From: CAVSSX01 sp963730735
Lineage (GTDB): Bacteria; Actinomycetota; Acidimicrobiia; Acidimicrobiales; RAAP-2
Direction of reading: 5' to 3'
Length of the DNA stretch: 64,000 nt
Assembly: GCA_963730735.1 (NCBI GenBank)
Contig: CAVSSX010000007.1
Coordinates: forward strand, 1-64,000
This document shows, in pieces, positions 18,326-28,122 of this stretch (its first letter is position 1; each line of letters opens with the position of its first letter). The notes under the pieces were generated by a model. The model ran no database searches. It was not told the origin of the DNA and saw only the letters and a program-made list of their open reading frames with translations. The translations under genes and the position numbers were made by a program.

Positions 18326-19834
18326 ATGGTTACGCGTTCTATCGTGGTTTGCCTCTTTTGCCTAGGTTGCATTGCTTTTTTCCTCTCCGATCTCGACGCC
18401 CAAGAACCAAACGGAACCCCGCAAAACCTACAGACTTCGCAAGATGCCAACGCCCCGCCGCCCGCTACTCCGGGTGTCGAAGTGCTCGCCCGCGGCCCCG
18501 TGCACGAGGCGTTCGCTACGCCCACCACGGAAGCCGTGCCCACCCAAACCGTCAACAAGGCGCCGCCGCCGACCATTGATGAAATGCCTCCCTCCGAAAA
18601 GCCCACCGGCGACTCTGCCTGGATCGGCGGCTACTGGGCCTGGGACGACGACCGCCACGATTACCTCTGGGTCAGCGGCGTCTGGCGTGCTCCTCCTCCC
18701 GGCAAGAAGTGGGTGGCAGGCTACTGGAAACAAGACAATCAAGACTATCGTTGGGTTCCCGGATTCTGGATGCAGAACCAAGCGACTTCCAATTCCGAAA
18801 TGCGCACCACCCCGCAGGATCAGATCACCTACTTGCCCGAACCGCCAAAGCCGCCAAACACGGCTCCGTCCGGCCAGGCGCCCAATACCGAGAGTTTCTA
18901 CGTTCCTGGACATTGGGAATGGCGCGCAGCGGGTTACCAGACCGGCCCAGATGGTACCCAAACATTCCGGCCAGCGGGCTACGCCTGGGTGGCGGGCTAC
19001 TGGGCCAAAGTGCAGCCCGGCTACGTTTGGGTGTCGGCCCACTATGCCTGGTCGCCCACCGGATACGTCTATATCCCCGGTTACTGGGACTTGGCCGTTG
19101 CCAACCGTGGCGTGATGTATGCGCCCGTGGTGATCGATCCCCTCGTGGTTGGGCCAGGCTTCGTTTATACGCCCGGCTTCATCGTGAGCGATTCGTTGTT
19201 CATCGGTAATTTGTGGATTCGCCCCAGCTTCGGCCATTACTACTACGGCGACTACTACGGCGGCGTCTATGCCGGCATCGGTTTCCAAAGTGCCTATGTC
19301 TACGGCGGCTTGCATTACGATCCCATTATTGCCTACGCCCGCTACGAAAATCGCAACGTCGTGGGTTGGGATCGCATCCAGATCGATTTGGTGCTGGCTC
19401 GCAACGCGGGAAGGGCGCCCTTGCCGCCACGCACTATGCTGGCCTTAGCGAGAGAAAACCGGGCCAACTTGATTGCGGCCAATCGCCTTGCGGAAGTGCG
19501 GGCCGCAACGACACTGAACGCCGTCGCCCGTGCCCAGGCCGTGCAGCAGGCACGTGCCATCCAGCAGGTGGCCGCCCAGCGTAACGCTATCGAAGCCCGC
19601 ACCCCGCCAGGTGGCATCAACGGGCCCCGCACCACTGCCATGAGCGTGCCCCAGGTCCACCCGGTCACGGCCAAAGGCGTGACGCCAACCAATACGTCCA
19701 CCGCGGCAAGTTTGGCCAACAAGACGAACCCGGCAACAACGACGTCCACCAACAAAACAGGTCCGACCAAGGCCGCTCCTTCCTCTCTTTTGAAGAATAA
19801 GCAAAAGAGCACAACCAACGGTGGAAAGGGTTAA
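18326..19834 (+). CDS. Secreted YXWGXW-repeat-type protein
   Basis: Intact, about 500 residues. The ATG at 18326 begins a signal peptide (MVTRSIVVCLFCLGCIAFFL, cleavage near DAQEP). After a proline-rich linker, six or more related units follow: WIGGYWAWDD, LWVSGVWRAPP, WVAGYWKQ, WVPGFWMQ, FYVPGHWEW, WVAGYWAKVQ, WVSAHYAWSP and YIPGYWDL. These match the YXWGXW repeat of outer-surface proteins. A tyrosine/glycine-rich part (YYYGDYYGGVYAGIGF) and an alanine/threonine-rich tail complete it. The role is unknown; the composition suggests a surface or wall component. A strong terminator follows. Confidence 0.85.
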   Translation: MVTRSIVVCLFCLGCIAFFLSDLDAQEPNGTPQNLQTSQDANAPPPATPGVEVLARGPVHEAFATPTTEAVPTQTVNKAPPPTIDEMPPSEKPTGDSAWIGGYWAWDDDRHDYLWVSGVWRAPPPGKKWVAGYWKQDNQDYRWVPGFWMQNQATSNSEMRTTPQDQITYLPEPPKPPNTAPSGQAPNTESFYVPGHWEWRAAGYQTGPDGTQTFRPAGYAWVAGYWAKVQPGYVWVSAHYAWSPTGYVYIPGYWDLAVANRGVMYAPVVIDPLVVGPGFVYTPGFIVSDSLFIGNLWIRPSFGHYYYGDYYGGVYAGIGFQSAYVYGGLHYDPIIAYARYENRNVVGWDRIQIDLVLARNAGRAPLPPRTMLALARENRANLIAANRLAEVRAATTLNAVARAQAVQQARAIQQVAAQRNAIEARTPPGGINGPRTTAMSVPQVHPVTAKGVTPTNTSTAASLANKTNPATTTSTNKTGPTKAAPSSLLKNKQKSTTNGGKG

Positions 19835-19902
19835 CGGAACTGGACGAACCGCGGAAGAAATTCCGGCCACGTTGCCTCCTTCTCGTTAAACCGATTATCC
19901 TG

Positions 19903-19942
19903 AGCCGACTTCCCGCGAGTTTAGCGGGGGGTCGGCTTTTTC
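19903..19942 (+). terminator. Intrinsic terminator
   Basis: AGCCGACTTCCCGC and GCGGGGGGTCGGCT pair around the loop GAGTTTA and are followed by TTTT. It closes the YXWGXW gene. Confidence 0.85.
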
Positions 19943-20198
19943 CGTCTCAAAATTCACTTGGGGACACCGGAACTCTTGGCAAAACCCCCTAGGCAGCCAA
20001 GCCGTCAACCTCGGAATAGGCGGACTTTTTTAGTAGGATTTCGCTGCGTCCTCAGGCGCATTTTTCCCTCCAAGTTGCCCGCATTGGGCATAGTTGCGTG
20101 ACGTTCAACCACCGTGGTTGTCCGGTCCTGCCCAGCGGAATCATGTGAACCGGTGCAGGCCAGGATCGGCAAGAAGCGCAATATAAGGAGAGGACGAC

Positions 20199-21209
20199 AT
20201 GATTCGGCAGCAACTGCGAGTCGCCTTGCTGGCTGGCGGTATCCTGGCAGCCCTGAGCTGTACCGTCCGGGCCGAAGAGGCACCCAAGGCGGCGGATTGT
20301 TGTGCTCCGGCCTACCGCACCGTTACCGTGAACGAGTGGGTCCCGGAGAACTACCAAGCCACGCGAACCGTTTACAAAACGGAAACGCATCAGGAAACCT
20401 ACACGGCCTATCGCTGTGAGACGGTTCCTGAAACCCGAACGCGGAACGTGACGGTCTACACACGCGTTCCGGAAATGAAGACGGTTTGCACGAAGGTCTG
20501 CGTGAAAGTTCCTTGCTGGGAAGACAAGGTCATCTGCGAGAAGCATTGGGTGACCGTGCCCGAAGTGAAGACTGTCCGCAAGTGCGTCGATCACGGCCAC
20601 TACGAGTGCCGTGAAGTGCCCTGCGGCCCGAGCTTCGGCGAACGGCTCTCCGGCCTGCTCGCTTCCTGCAAGAAGAAGGATTGCTGCGACCCGTGCAACA
20701 GCTGCAATACCTGCAGCAGCTGTGAGACGCCTTGCCAACGCACCAAGACCGTCAAGGTGTGGTGCGCGAACAAGGTGTGGGAAGAGAGCTGCGTGACTGT
20801 GTGCAAGAAGGTCTGCGAAGAGCGTCAGGTCACCAAGAAGGTCTGCACCTACAAGACCGAATGGAAAGAAGAAGCTCACCAGGTTTGCACCTATGTTTGC
20901 AAGCCTGAGTGCAAGACCGAAACCTACACGGTTTGCGTCAAGCACCAAGTTCCCTACCAGGCCACCCGCTGCGTCAGCAAGTGCGTCCCGACCTGCGAAA
21001 CCTACACGGCTTGCCGTATGGTTTGCCACAAGGTGGAGAAGCAAGTTGCCTGTGCACCGGTTGCCACCGCTTGTGGCTGCGAGACGACCTGCTGCAAAGC
21101 CGGTCTCTTCGATGGCCTCCGCGGCCGCCTGGCCGGTCTCCGTGGTTCCTTCTGCAACAAGGGTTGCGGTTGCGAATCTAGCTGCAGCTCTTGCAGCACC
21201 TGCAAATAA
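20199..21209 (+). CDS. Cysteine-rich YTV-type wall protein
   Basis: Intact 336 residues with a strong ribosome site (AAGGAGAGG) and a signal peptide ending CTVRAEE. The mature protein is built of repeated short units with paired Cys and aromatic-Thr-Val elements: YRTVTVNEWVPENYQATRTV, RNVTVYTRVPEMKTVCTKVC, KTETYTVCVKHQVPYQATRC, plus a CDPCNSCNTCSSCETPC cluster and a C-terminal CGCESSCSSCSTCK. These features match the planctomycete-specific YTV family of cysteine-rich, probably disulphide-linked cell-envelope proteins. GERLSGLLASC and FDGLRGRLAGLRG are two related amphipathic linkers. The long open frame on the opposite strand is a composition effect. Confidence 0.85.
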   Translation: MIRQQLRVALLAGGILAALSCTVRAEEAPKAADCCAPAYRTVTVNEWVPENYQATRTVYKTETHQETYTAYRCETVPETRTRNVTVYTRVPEMKTVCTKVCVKVPCWEDKVICEKHWVTVPEVKTVRKCVDHGHYECREVPCGPSFGERLSGLLASCKKKDCCDPCNSCNTCSSCETPCQRTKTVKVWCANKVWEESCVTVCKKVCEERQVTKKVCTYKTEWKEEAHQVCTYVCKPECKTETYTVCVKHQVPYQATRCVSKCVPTCETYTACRMVCHKVEKQVACAPVATACGCETTCCKAGLFDGLRGRLAGLRGSFCNKGCGCESSCSSCSTCK

Positions 21210-21236
21210 GTTCAACCAACTCTAGATGAGTGAACG

Positions 21237-21275
21237 GCGGGGACCAAGGCTATCCTTGGTCCCCGCTGCTTTTGT
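21237..21275 (+). terminator. Intrinsic terminator
   Basis: A perfect 13-base stem, GCGGGGACCAAGG and CCTTGGTCCCCGC, around loop CTAT, followed by TGCTTTTG. It ends the YTV gene. Confidence 0.85.
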
Positions 21276-21320
21276 TGGTAGAGAGATTGCGAGATCAGGG
21301 CGGTTTTCGATCCAAATCAT

Positions 21321-21453
21321 CATGAGCGGCGGGCTTGATGCCCGCCGTGAGCGCGCGGAATCGAAACGATCCGCCGGAACCAACAGTCTTAGTTTCCGCG
21401 AATACATACATCACCGCGCGGGACTCCGGCGGGCATCAAGCCCGCCGCTCATG
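21321..21453. repeat. BIME-like repeat, copy 1 (double hairpin in inverted orientation)
   Basis: The 27-base left arm (21321-21347, starting CATGAGCGGCGGGCTTGATG) is perfectly inverted at 21427-21453. Each arm is itself a hairpin: CGGCGGGC-TTGAT-GCCCGCCG. A closely related copy lies at 47720-47851. No gene is carried. Confidence 0.9.
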
Positions 21454-21517
21454 AGTGCAAAGTCCGATACAATTACTGTGAGAAAAGGAAGATTTCTGCC
21501 CACGGGGAAAGGCAGCG

Positions 21518-22174
21518 ATGCCACGCGTCCTTCTCGGAATCACCGGCTCGGTTGCCGCCATTCGTGCGGCCCGGCCCTCGCTGCGCCAGCTTCTCGAAGA
21601 TGGCCACGAGGTCAAGGCGGTCGCCACGCGGGCGGCCCGCTATTTCTTTGATCCAGTCGAGTTCGGGCGCGACGCCTCCAAGGTCGCAGATTTTGACCAG
21701 GATCGCCTCTTCCTAGATGAGGATGAATGGCCAGGAGCACGCTACGAACGCGATCAAGCCGTACTTCACATCGAATTGCGTCGCTGGGCGGACATACTTG
21801 TCATGGCGCCGCTCGACGCTAATACACTCGCCAAAATGGCGCACGGCCTGTCGGACAATTGCCTTACTTGCGTTTGGCGAGCATGGGATTGGGCGCGGCC
21901 CGTGCTTCTGGCCCCGGCAATGAATACGCTAATGTGGGAGCACCCGCTGACCCGCCGGCATCTGCTCCAACTAGGGGGCGATCTTGCCGGCGCGTTGCCG
22001 CCGGCGGCAGCGTCGGCCGACGAAGCCATCGCCTGGATCCACTTGGCCACGTCGCGACTTCGCGTGGTCGGGCCCCAAAGCAAAAAGCTGGCCTGCGGCG
22101 ACGTCGGCACGGGCGGATTGGCAGAGGTCGCGGACATTGCGGCGGCGGTGGGGAAGATGGTGTCGAAGAAGTAG
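21518..22174 (+). CDS. coaC: Phosphopantothenoylcysteine decarboxylase-like flavoprotein
   Basis: Intact 218-residue flavoprotein of the CoaC/HFCD family. It would decarboxylate 4'-phosphopantothenoylcysteine to 4'-phosphopantetheine in coenzyme A synthesis, using FMN, in the cytosol. MPRVLLGITGSVAAIRAARP is the FMN-binding start, HIELRRWADILVMAPLDANT carries the catalytic His region and the conserved substrate-binding segment, and LLAPAMNTLMWEHPLT is the PxMNxxMW family signature. The C-terminal VVGPQSKKLACGDVGTGGLA matches the flexible Cys-containing flap. The CoaB (synthetase) half is absent, so a separate coaB must exist elsewhere; other HFCD flavoproteins are possible. Confidence 0.85.
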   Translation: MPRVLLGITGSVAAIRAARPSLRQLLEDGHEVKAVATRAARYFFDPVEFGRDASKVADFDQDRLFLDEDEWPGARYERDQAVLHIELRRWADILVMAPLDANTLAKMAHGLSDNCLTCVWRAWDWARPVLLAPAMNTLMWEHPLTRRHLLQLGGDLAGALPPAAASADEAIAWIHLATSRLRVVGPQSKKLACGDVGTGGLAEVADIAAAVGKMVSKK

Positions 22175-22282
22175 ACAGTAGTCAGTAGCCAGTAGTCCGT
22201 AGAAATGCAGGGGCGTTTTCCCGGAAGTTTTTGCAACGCGGACCAGGACTGGTTAGGAAAGATTCGTAGGACGAGGTGATTC

Positions 22283-23717
<1,435 letters not shown>

Positions 23718-23779
23718 GAAGGGCAAGCGCCGACGCGTGAGCCGCCTTAGACCTCGACGCTCGCCTGTGGGCGCGAAAC

Positions 23780-24106
23780 TCACACTCCTTCGGATGTTTT
23801 ATGCGCCCTGCGCACCACCAAGAGTGTTTGCTCGTCTGAACGGTACTTGATCTTAAAGATAAAATCGTGGACGAGCATCCGGTTCTCGGGATCGATTAGT
23901 TGGAATCGATAGAGCATTCCTTCGTTTTCGAACAACTCGCGACTTTCCTTTTGCAGAACACTCCTGGGCGATTGTGGAAGTTCCTCGTTGAGACGCATGT
24001 GGACGTCGACAAGCAAGCCCTCGTAGAGTTTCCATCCAACGATTTGGCGATGGACAAGCGGGTCCAACCTGACTCTGTATTCCAATCGCTCACCGCCCTT
24101 TGGCAT
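23780..24106 (-). CDS. Possible RelE/ParE-like toxin-fold protein
   Basis: About 108 residues from ATG 24106: MPKGGERLEYRVRLDPLVHR, then QIVGWKLYEGLLVDVHMRLN, a middle ending YRFQLIDPENRML, and VHDFIFKIKYRSDEQTLLVV. An RVRLDPLVHRQI helix followed by short strands and a last strand with the YxxDEQTL signature resembles RelE/ParE toxins, but I rely on memory of the fold. It overlaps the preceding gene by 17 bases on the same strand, as toxin genes do. An unrelated conserved small protein is the alternative. It is the last gene of the aroC transcript. Confidence 0.5.
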   Translation of the reverse strand: MPKGGERLEYRVRLDPLVHRQIVGWKLYEGLLVDVHMRLNEELPQSPRSVLQKESRELFENEGMLYRFQLIDPENRMLVHDFIFKIKYRSDEQTLLVVRRAHKTSEGV

Positions 24107-24675
24107 CGAGCAGGTGGCGACGTGCATCCATCTTCAACCGGGCTTCCTCGACCGTGATGCTCAAAGCTTCCGCCAGTGACTCCTCCACAGACTTGGGTTC
24201 ACCGCACGGCGGGGCTTCATCGGGCGCCATTGGTTCAAGGAACGATGGCCAATCGCGGAACACCTTCTCTTCGAGTCCGCGAGCATCATCAAACAGTGAA
24301 TTGAGGCGATCCATCCCCTCTGGTTTGTCGCCCGGTTAAACCCTCAAGGGTCATCGCTATCTTGCGAATGCTATCCATGGCCTCGCGAATTGTGAAAAAC
24401 AGGCCGCGAATCTCTTGGCGTATACTTTCGTGTTCTTGGACCGTTTGCCACGGCCCTTGGCTGGACCTGAGGAGGATATTGAAGGCTGCCTTCCACAGCA
24501 ACGGCAGCCATTCTCCCAACATTACGCCGATGTAAAGATATCTCCCTGCCTTGCTGATGACGGCTTCTGTGCCTGAAGCGCTCAATTCATTTTGAAAGGC
24601 ATCCAAATCGGGTTTCAAAGATTCTGCATATGCGAAGGCGCCTTGAAGTGGGGGGAATGAGTTGAGGGCCGTCAT
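24090..24675 (-). CDS. Hypothetical partner protein (possible antitoxin), one frameshift
   Basis: About 195 residues once one extra G is removed from the run at 24335-24345 (the sequence then reads GLTGDKPEGMDRLNSLFDDA across the join). The N-terminal half is helical with LYIGVMLGEWLPLLWKAAFN, perhaps membrane-associated; the C-terminal tail is hydrophilic and ends KSVEESLAEALSITVEEARL, like many antitoxin tails. The ATG at 24675 follows AAAGGA and overlaps the aroC stop in the natural frame. If the downstream gene is a toxin, this is the obvious antitoxin candidate, although 195 residues is long for one. Confidence 0.45.
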
Positions 24676-25794
24676 GGTTCATGTCCTTTCAGGGGGCAAA
24701 GTAATGGGCCGCACTGTGCCCGCCAGCGCAGCCAGTGATCGACCAGCACCGAGAGCGACCATCGCCTCCGCCATCGGCACGAAGCGGGGCAGCAAACAAG
24801 GATCGTGGCGGCCGCGGGTGCGGATCTCGGTGGGTTCGCCGGTACGGGTGACTGTCCGTTGGGGTCGCGATAGGCTGCTCGTGGGCTTCACGGCCGCCCG
24901 GCAGACGATCGGCTTGGCCGCTGCTGATGCCACCCAGCATGCCGCCGTGCCGATTCGATTCCGTGCCGATGCTCCCGTCTGCTTGCGCACGAACAAGTCG
25001 TTGTTCTGGCTGCCGCGTGCCGTCGCTACGCCGAAGCCTGCCCCGTACTCGAACGCCATCACCGCCGGCAATGACAACAGTGCCTTGGCCAGGTCCGCCT
25101 TCAGCTTGTCGAAGACCGGTTCGCCCCAGCCAGGCGGAACGCCGGTCGCCACCATTTCGCAGACGCCGCCGATGGAATCCTGCTCCTTGCCGCACTTCTT
25201 CGATGAGCGCGATCATTCGGGCTGCGGCAGTCGGCTCGGGGCAACGGACGGGCGTCGCTTCGACTTGCTCAAGCGTGACCGCTTCTGGATTGGCGATCTC
25301 TGCGATGACGGAACCGACTTGCTTCACGTAAGCAAGAATCGTGAACTCCTTGAGTCGCAAGGAGTTTCTTGGCGACCGCCGCTGCCGCCACGCGGGCGAC
25401 CGTTTCGCGGGCGCTGGAACGGCCGCCGCCACGATAATCGCGGAAGCCGAATTTGGCGTCGAACGTAAAGTCGGCGTGGCCGGGACGATACTTGTCGCGG
25501 ATATCGCTGTAATCGCCGCTGCGTTGGTCGGTATTTCGCAAGAGAATGCCGATGGGGGTGCCATCGGTGCGACCTTCGAAGACGCCTGACCAGATCTCCG
25601 GAAGGTCCTCTTCCTGCCGCTGCGAAACCAATAGCCGATTGCCCCGGCCGGCGCCGCCGCAAGTCGGGCAGGAGATCGTCGACGCTCAACGGCAACCCCG
25701 GCGGGCAGCCATCGATGATGACCTGGTAGCCAGGCCCGTGGCTGACGCCCGCGGTGGTGATGCGAAACAGTTCGCCAAATGAATTGCCCGGCAT
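24672..25794 (-). CDS. aroC: Chorismate synthase, frameshifted
   Basis: Seventh step of the shikimate pathway: removes phosphate from EPSP to give chorismate, with reduced FMN. The start at 25794 reads MPGNSFGELFRITTAGVSHG, the family N-terminus. Also visible are RTDGTPIGILLRNTDQRSGD and KYRPGHADFTFDAKFGFRDY, RGGGRSSARETVARVAAAAV, EMVATGVPPGWGEPVFDKLK and the GRHDPCLLPRFVPMAEAMVA signature. Shifts lie near 25630, 25345, 25190 and 24930. The natural end CPLKGHEP with TGA at 24672-24674 overlaps the next ATG, making an operon with the two small downstream genes. Length and domain content are complete. Confidence 0.93.
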
Positions 25795-25903
25795 GAGCCA
25801 TTATAAGCAAAGAGCCGCAACCGCCTCCTATAATGACCAGGATTGCACAAGCAAGTCGTTTTTTGGCAAAGCATTCGAAAACGCCAAGCAGAAAGGGTCC
25901 GGC

Positions 25904-27504
25904 ATGGCTATGCCTCCTGATGCCTCATCGCCTGCAGCGACGCTCGCTGTTCCGTTCGATCCTGCCGTTCGCAATCGTCGCGTTGGCCGACTGCCGTCAT
26001 CGCCGGCGCCTGGGCAGCTGCCGGTCGAGATGGATAAGCTCTTTCGAGTGCTCATCACCGAATTCGCAATTCTCCTGGGCGGCCTCCTGCTTTGCTTTTG
26101 GCTCGTTTTTTTACCGGCTGGCGTTTCTGGCAAAGCATCGGTCTATTGCTCTGCATTGCAGGCGTCGTTTACGGGGTGGTAGGCCGTGTCAGCTTCAAGG
26201 GCGACATGGTTCCCACATTCTATTTTCGCTGGGAAAATAATCGCGCTGCATTGCTGGAAGAGCAACGAGCCAGCCAAAAACATATCGAAGTGGCCAAGCG
26301 ACGCTCTGGCGGCCAAGGCTGGCGATTACGCGGAGTACCGTGGCGTCAAACGCGATGGCGTGATTGCCGGTCCGGCACTGGCTCGCGAATGGAAAGCCCA
26401 TCCGCCTAAGGAACTCTGGCGGCAGCCTGTCGGCGGCGGCTATGCCGGGTTCGTGATTCAAGGCGGCGTGGCGGTCACGATCGAACAGCGGCGCGACCAG
26501 GAAGCAGTTGTCTGTTACGACACAGCGACGGGCACGGAAATCTGGGTTGATACACTACGCAGCAGATTTTGAAGAAACCATGGGTGGGCCGGGGCCGCGG
26601 GCGACTCCGACCATCGCCGGCGACGAGGTATACTCCTACGGCGCGATAGGCGATCTGCTTTGCATCGACCTCAAAACCGGCAAGACAAAATGGTCCGTCA
26701 AGATTCTGACAAACAACGACAACATCATGTGGGCGATGAGCGGCTCGCCGTTGGTTTATGAAAACATGGTGATCGTTAATCCGGCGAACTCAGAGGGATT
26801 CTGCCAAGGGCAAAGCCGTTTGTGCGTTCAATCGTGCCAACGGCGAGTTGATTTGGGCATCGGGCGACACCCGAGCGGGTTATTCCTCGCCCATGCTTGC
26901 GACGTTTGCCGGCAAGGTGCAGGTGCTCCAATTCGATGCCGATTGCATAGCAGGATATGACCCCAAGGACGGCAAACGCCTCTGGAAATTCGATTGGCCG
27001 ATCGGTCAACGGCGTGAATGTCGCACAGCCGTTGGTTCTCAGCGAGGACCGCGTTTTCATCTCCACCAGCTATGACGTGGCCGCCGGCGCCATGGTTAAG
27101 GTCACGCTCGAGGACGGCAAATGGCAGGCGAAGCAAGCTGTGGAAGAACAATAAACTTCGCTGCAAGTTCACCAGCCCGGTTTTCTACAGGGATACATCT
27201 ATGGCCTCGACGAAGGCATTCTCGCTTGCGTAGACGCGAATTCAGGCGACCGCAAATGGCGCGAAGGCCGTTACGGCCACGGCCAAATTTTGCTCACCGG
27301 CGACTTGATTCTCATCCTGGCCGAAACGGGCAAACTCGTGCTGGTCGCAGGCAACGCCCGGAAGCGCTCCACGAACTGGGCGAGCATCCAGGTATTCAAT
27401 GCCGACAAGACCTGGAACCACCTGGCCTGGCGAATGGAATTGCCTATCTCCGCAATCATGAGGAGATGGCCTCCTACGAACTGCCGTTGGCGGAGAAGAA
27501 CTGA
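25904..27504 (+). CDS. Membrane-anchored PQQ-type beta-propeller protein, frameshifted
   Basis: About 530 residues when repaired. An N-terminal cytoplasmic tail leads to about three membrane segments: VIAGAWAAA region, ITEFAILLGGLLLCFWLVF and SIGLLLCIAGVVYGVVG. The exported part is a quinoprotein-like propeller, with blades recognisable by WRQPVGGGYAGFVIQGG, VVCYDTATGTEIW, LLCIDLKTGKTKWSVKIL, VCAFNRANGELIWASG and IAGYDPKDGKRLWKFDW. Shifts near 25995, 26110, 26305, 26550, 26805, 27005, 27145 and 27370 break it. Family members in planctomycetes are of unknown substrate and many lack catalytic PQQ residues, so a scaffold or binding role is as likely as dehydrogenase activity. Confidence 0.8.
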
Positions 27505-27526
27505 GCGGGGAGTAACGCTCTCAATA

Positions 27527-27777
27527 AGGGCGAGCGTCGAGGCGTAAGCCCGACGTGTCCTGCCCTCATGCGTTGACGTGTCCTTTTCGCGAGATCAATT
27601 AGAGCTGTCGAAGGTTGAATTAACGTCGGGCTTATGCCCGCCGGTTCATCATGATGGCGAGCGGCGCGGCGAAAGCCCGCCGTGTCGGGACGCCTGTCAA
27701 GAATGAAGGTTTTACAGGGATGCTGACACGGCAGGCTTACGCCGCGGCGCTCGCCTATGTGCTTGTAGACATTTGAT
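27527..27777. repeat. Intergenic GC-rich repeat cluster
   Basis: Contains GGCGAGCGTCGAGGCGTAAG near 27529 and the oppositely oriented, diverged AGGCTTACGCCGCGGCGCTC near 27732, plus GTCGGGCTTATGCCCGCCGG near 27626. The same sequence family recurs at 29870-30114. No gene is seen. Confidence 0.6.
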
Positions 27778-28086
27778 CTACCGGCTATACCGAGCGTTCA
27801 AATAGGCGGTTTCACGAAGTGCCATGGCGAAGCCGACGCCTCCCATTATGACGCCAAAAAGCCGCAGATAGGCCTGGCTTCGCGAATCTTCCGTATCGCG
27901 ATCGTCGATCCATTGGGCACGCTAATCAATAGGGATCGTCTGAAGCTTCCTCTCTCTCCAACGCGAGTCTCGCTGCATCGCCGCGGCGGATGGTAGAAAT
28001 TGAATTCCCACCCCTGCCATAAAGAGCCACGAGGCGATGAACAACCTGGCGTAGCTGAACATCACGCGCGTTACTTGTCGATCCAT
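27778..28086 (-). CDS. Small membrane protein, one frameshift
   Basis: From ATG 28086 the minus strand reads MDRQVTRVMFSYARLFIASW and LFMAGVGIQFLP, a membrane helix, then RDSRWRERKLQTIPID. After one frame change near 27925 it continues QWIDDRDTEDSRSQAYLRLF and GVIMGGVGFAMALRE, a second helix, ending NARYSR at 27778. About 100 residues, two membrane segments. I do not recognise the family. The two halves are each too short for usual gene callers. It is followed downstream by the repeat cluster. Confidence 0.5.
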
Positions 28087-28122
28087 ATTCGCCTTTGCTG
28101 AAGCAATTGAATTCGCTGCCAG

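Noticed and set aside
18428..19315. Minus-strand open frame opposite the YXWGXW gene
   Set aside because: It merely mirrors the repeats of the plus-strand protein, with no ribosome site or domain.
20052..21215. Long minus-strand open frame (387 codons) opposite the YTV gene
   Set aside because: It is alanine-, leucine- and arginine-rich with no motif, and the plus strand has a signal peptide, ribosome site, Cys pattern and terminator. It is a shadow caused by composition.
24689..25810. Continuous 373-codon minus-strand frame across aroC as a different protein
   Set aside because: It switches between correct and wrong aroC text; the family motifs are spread over several frames, so the long frame is accidental.
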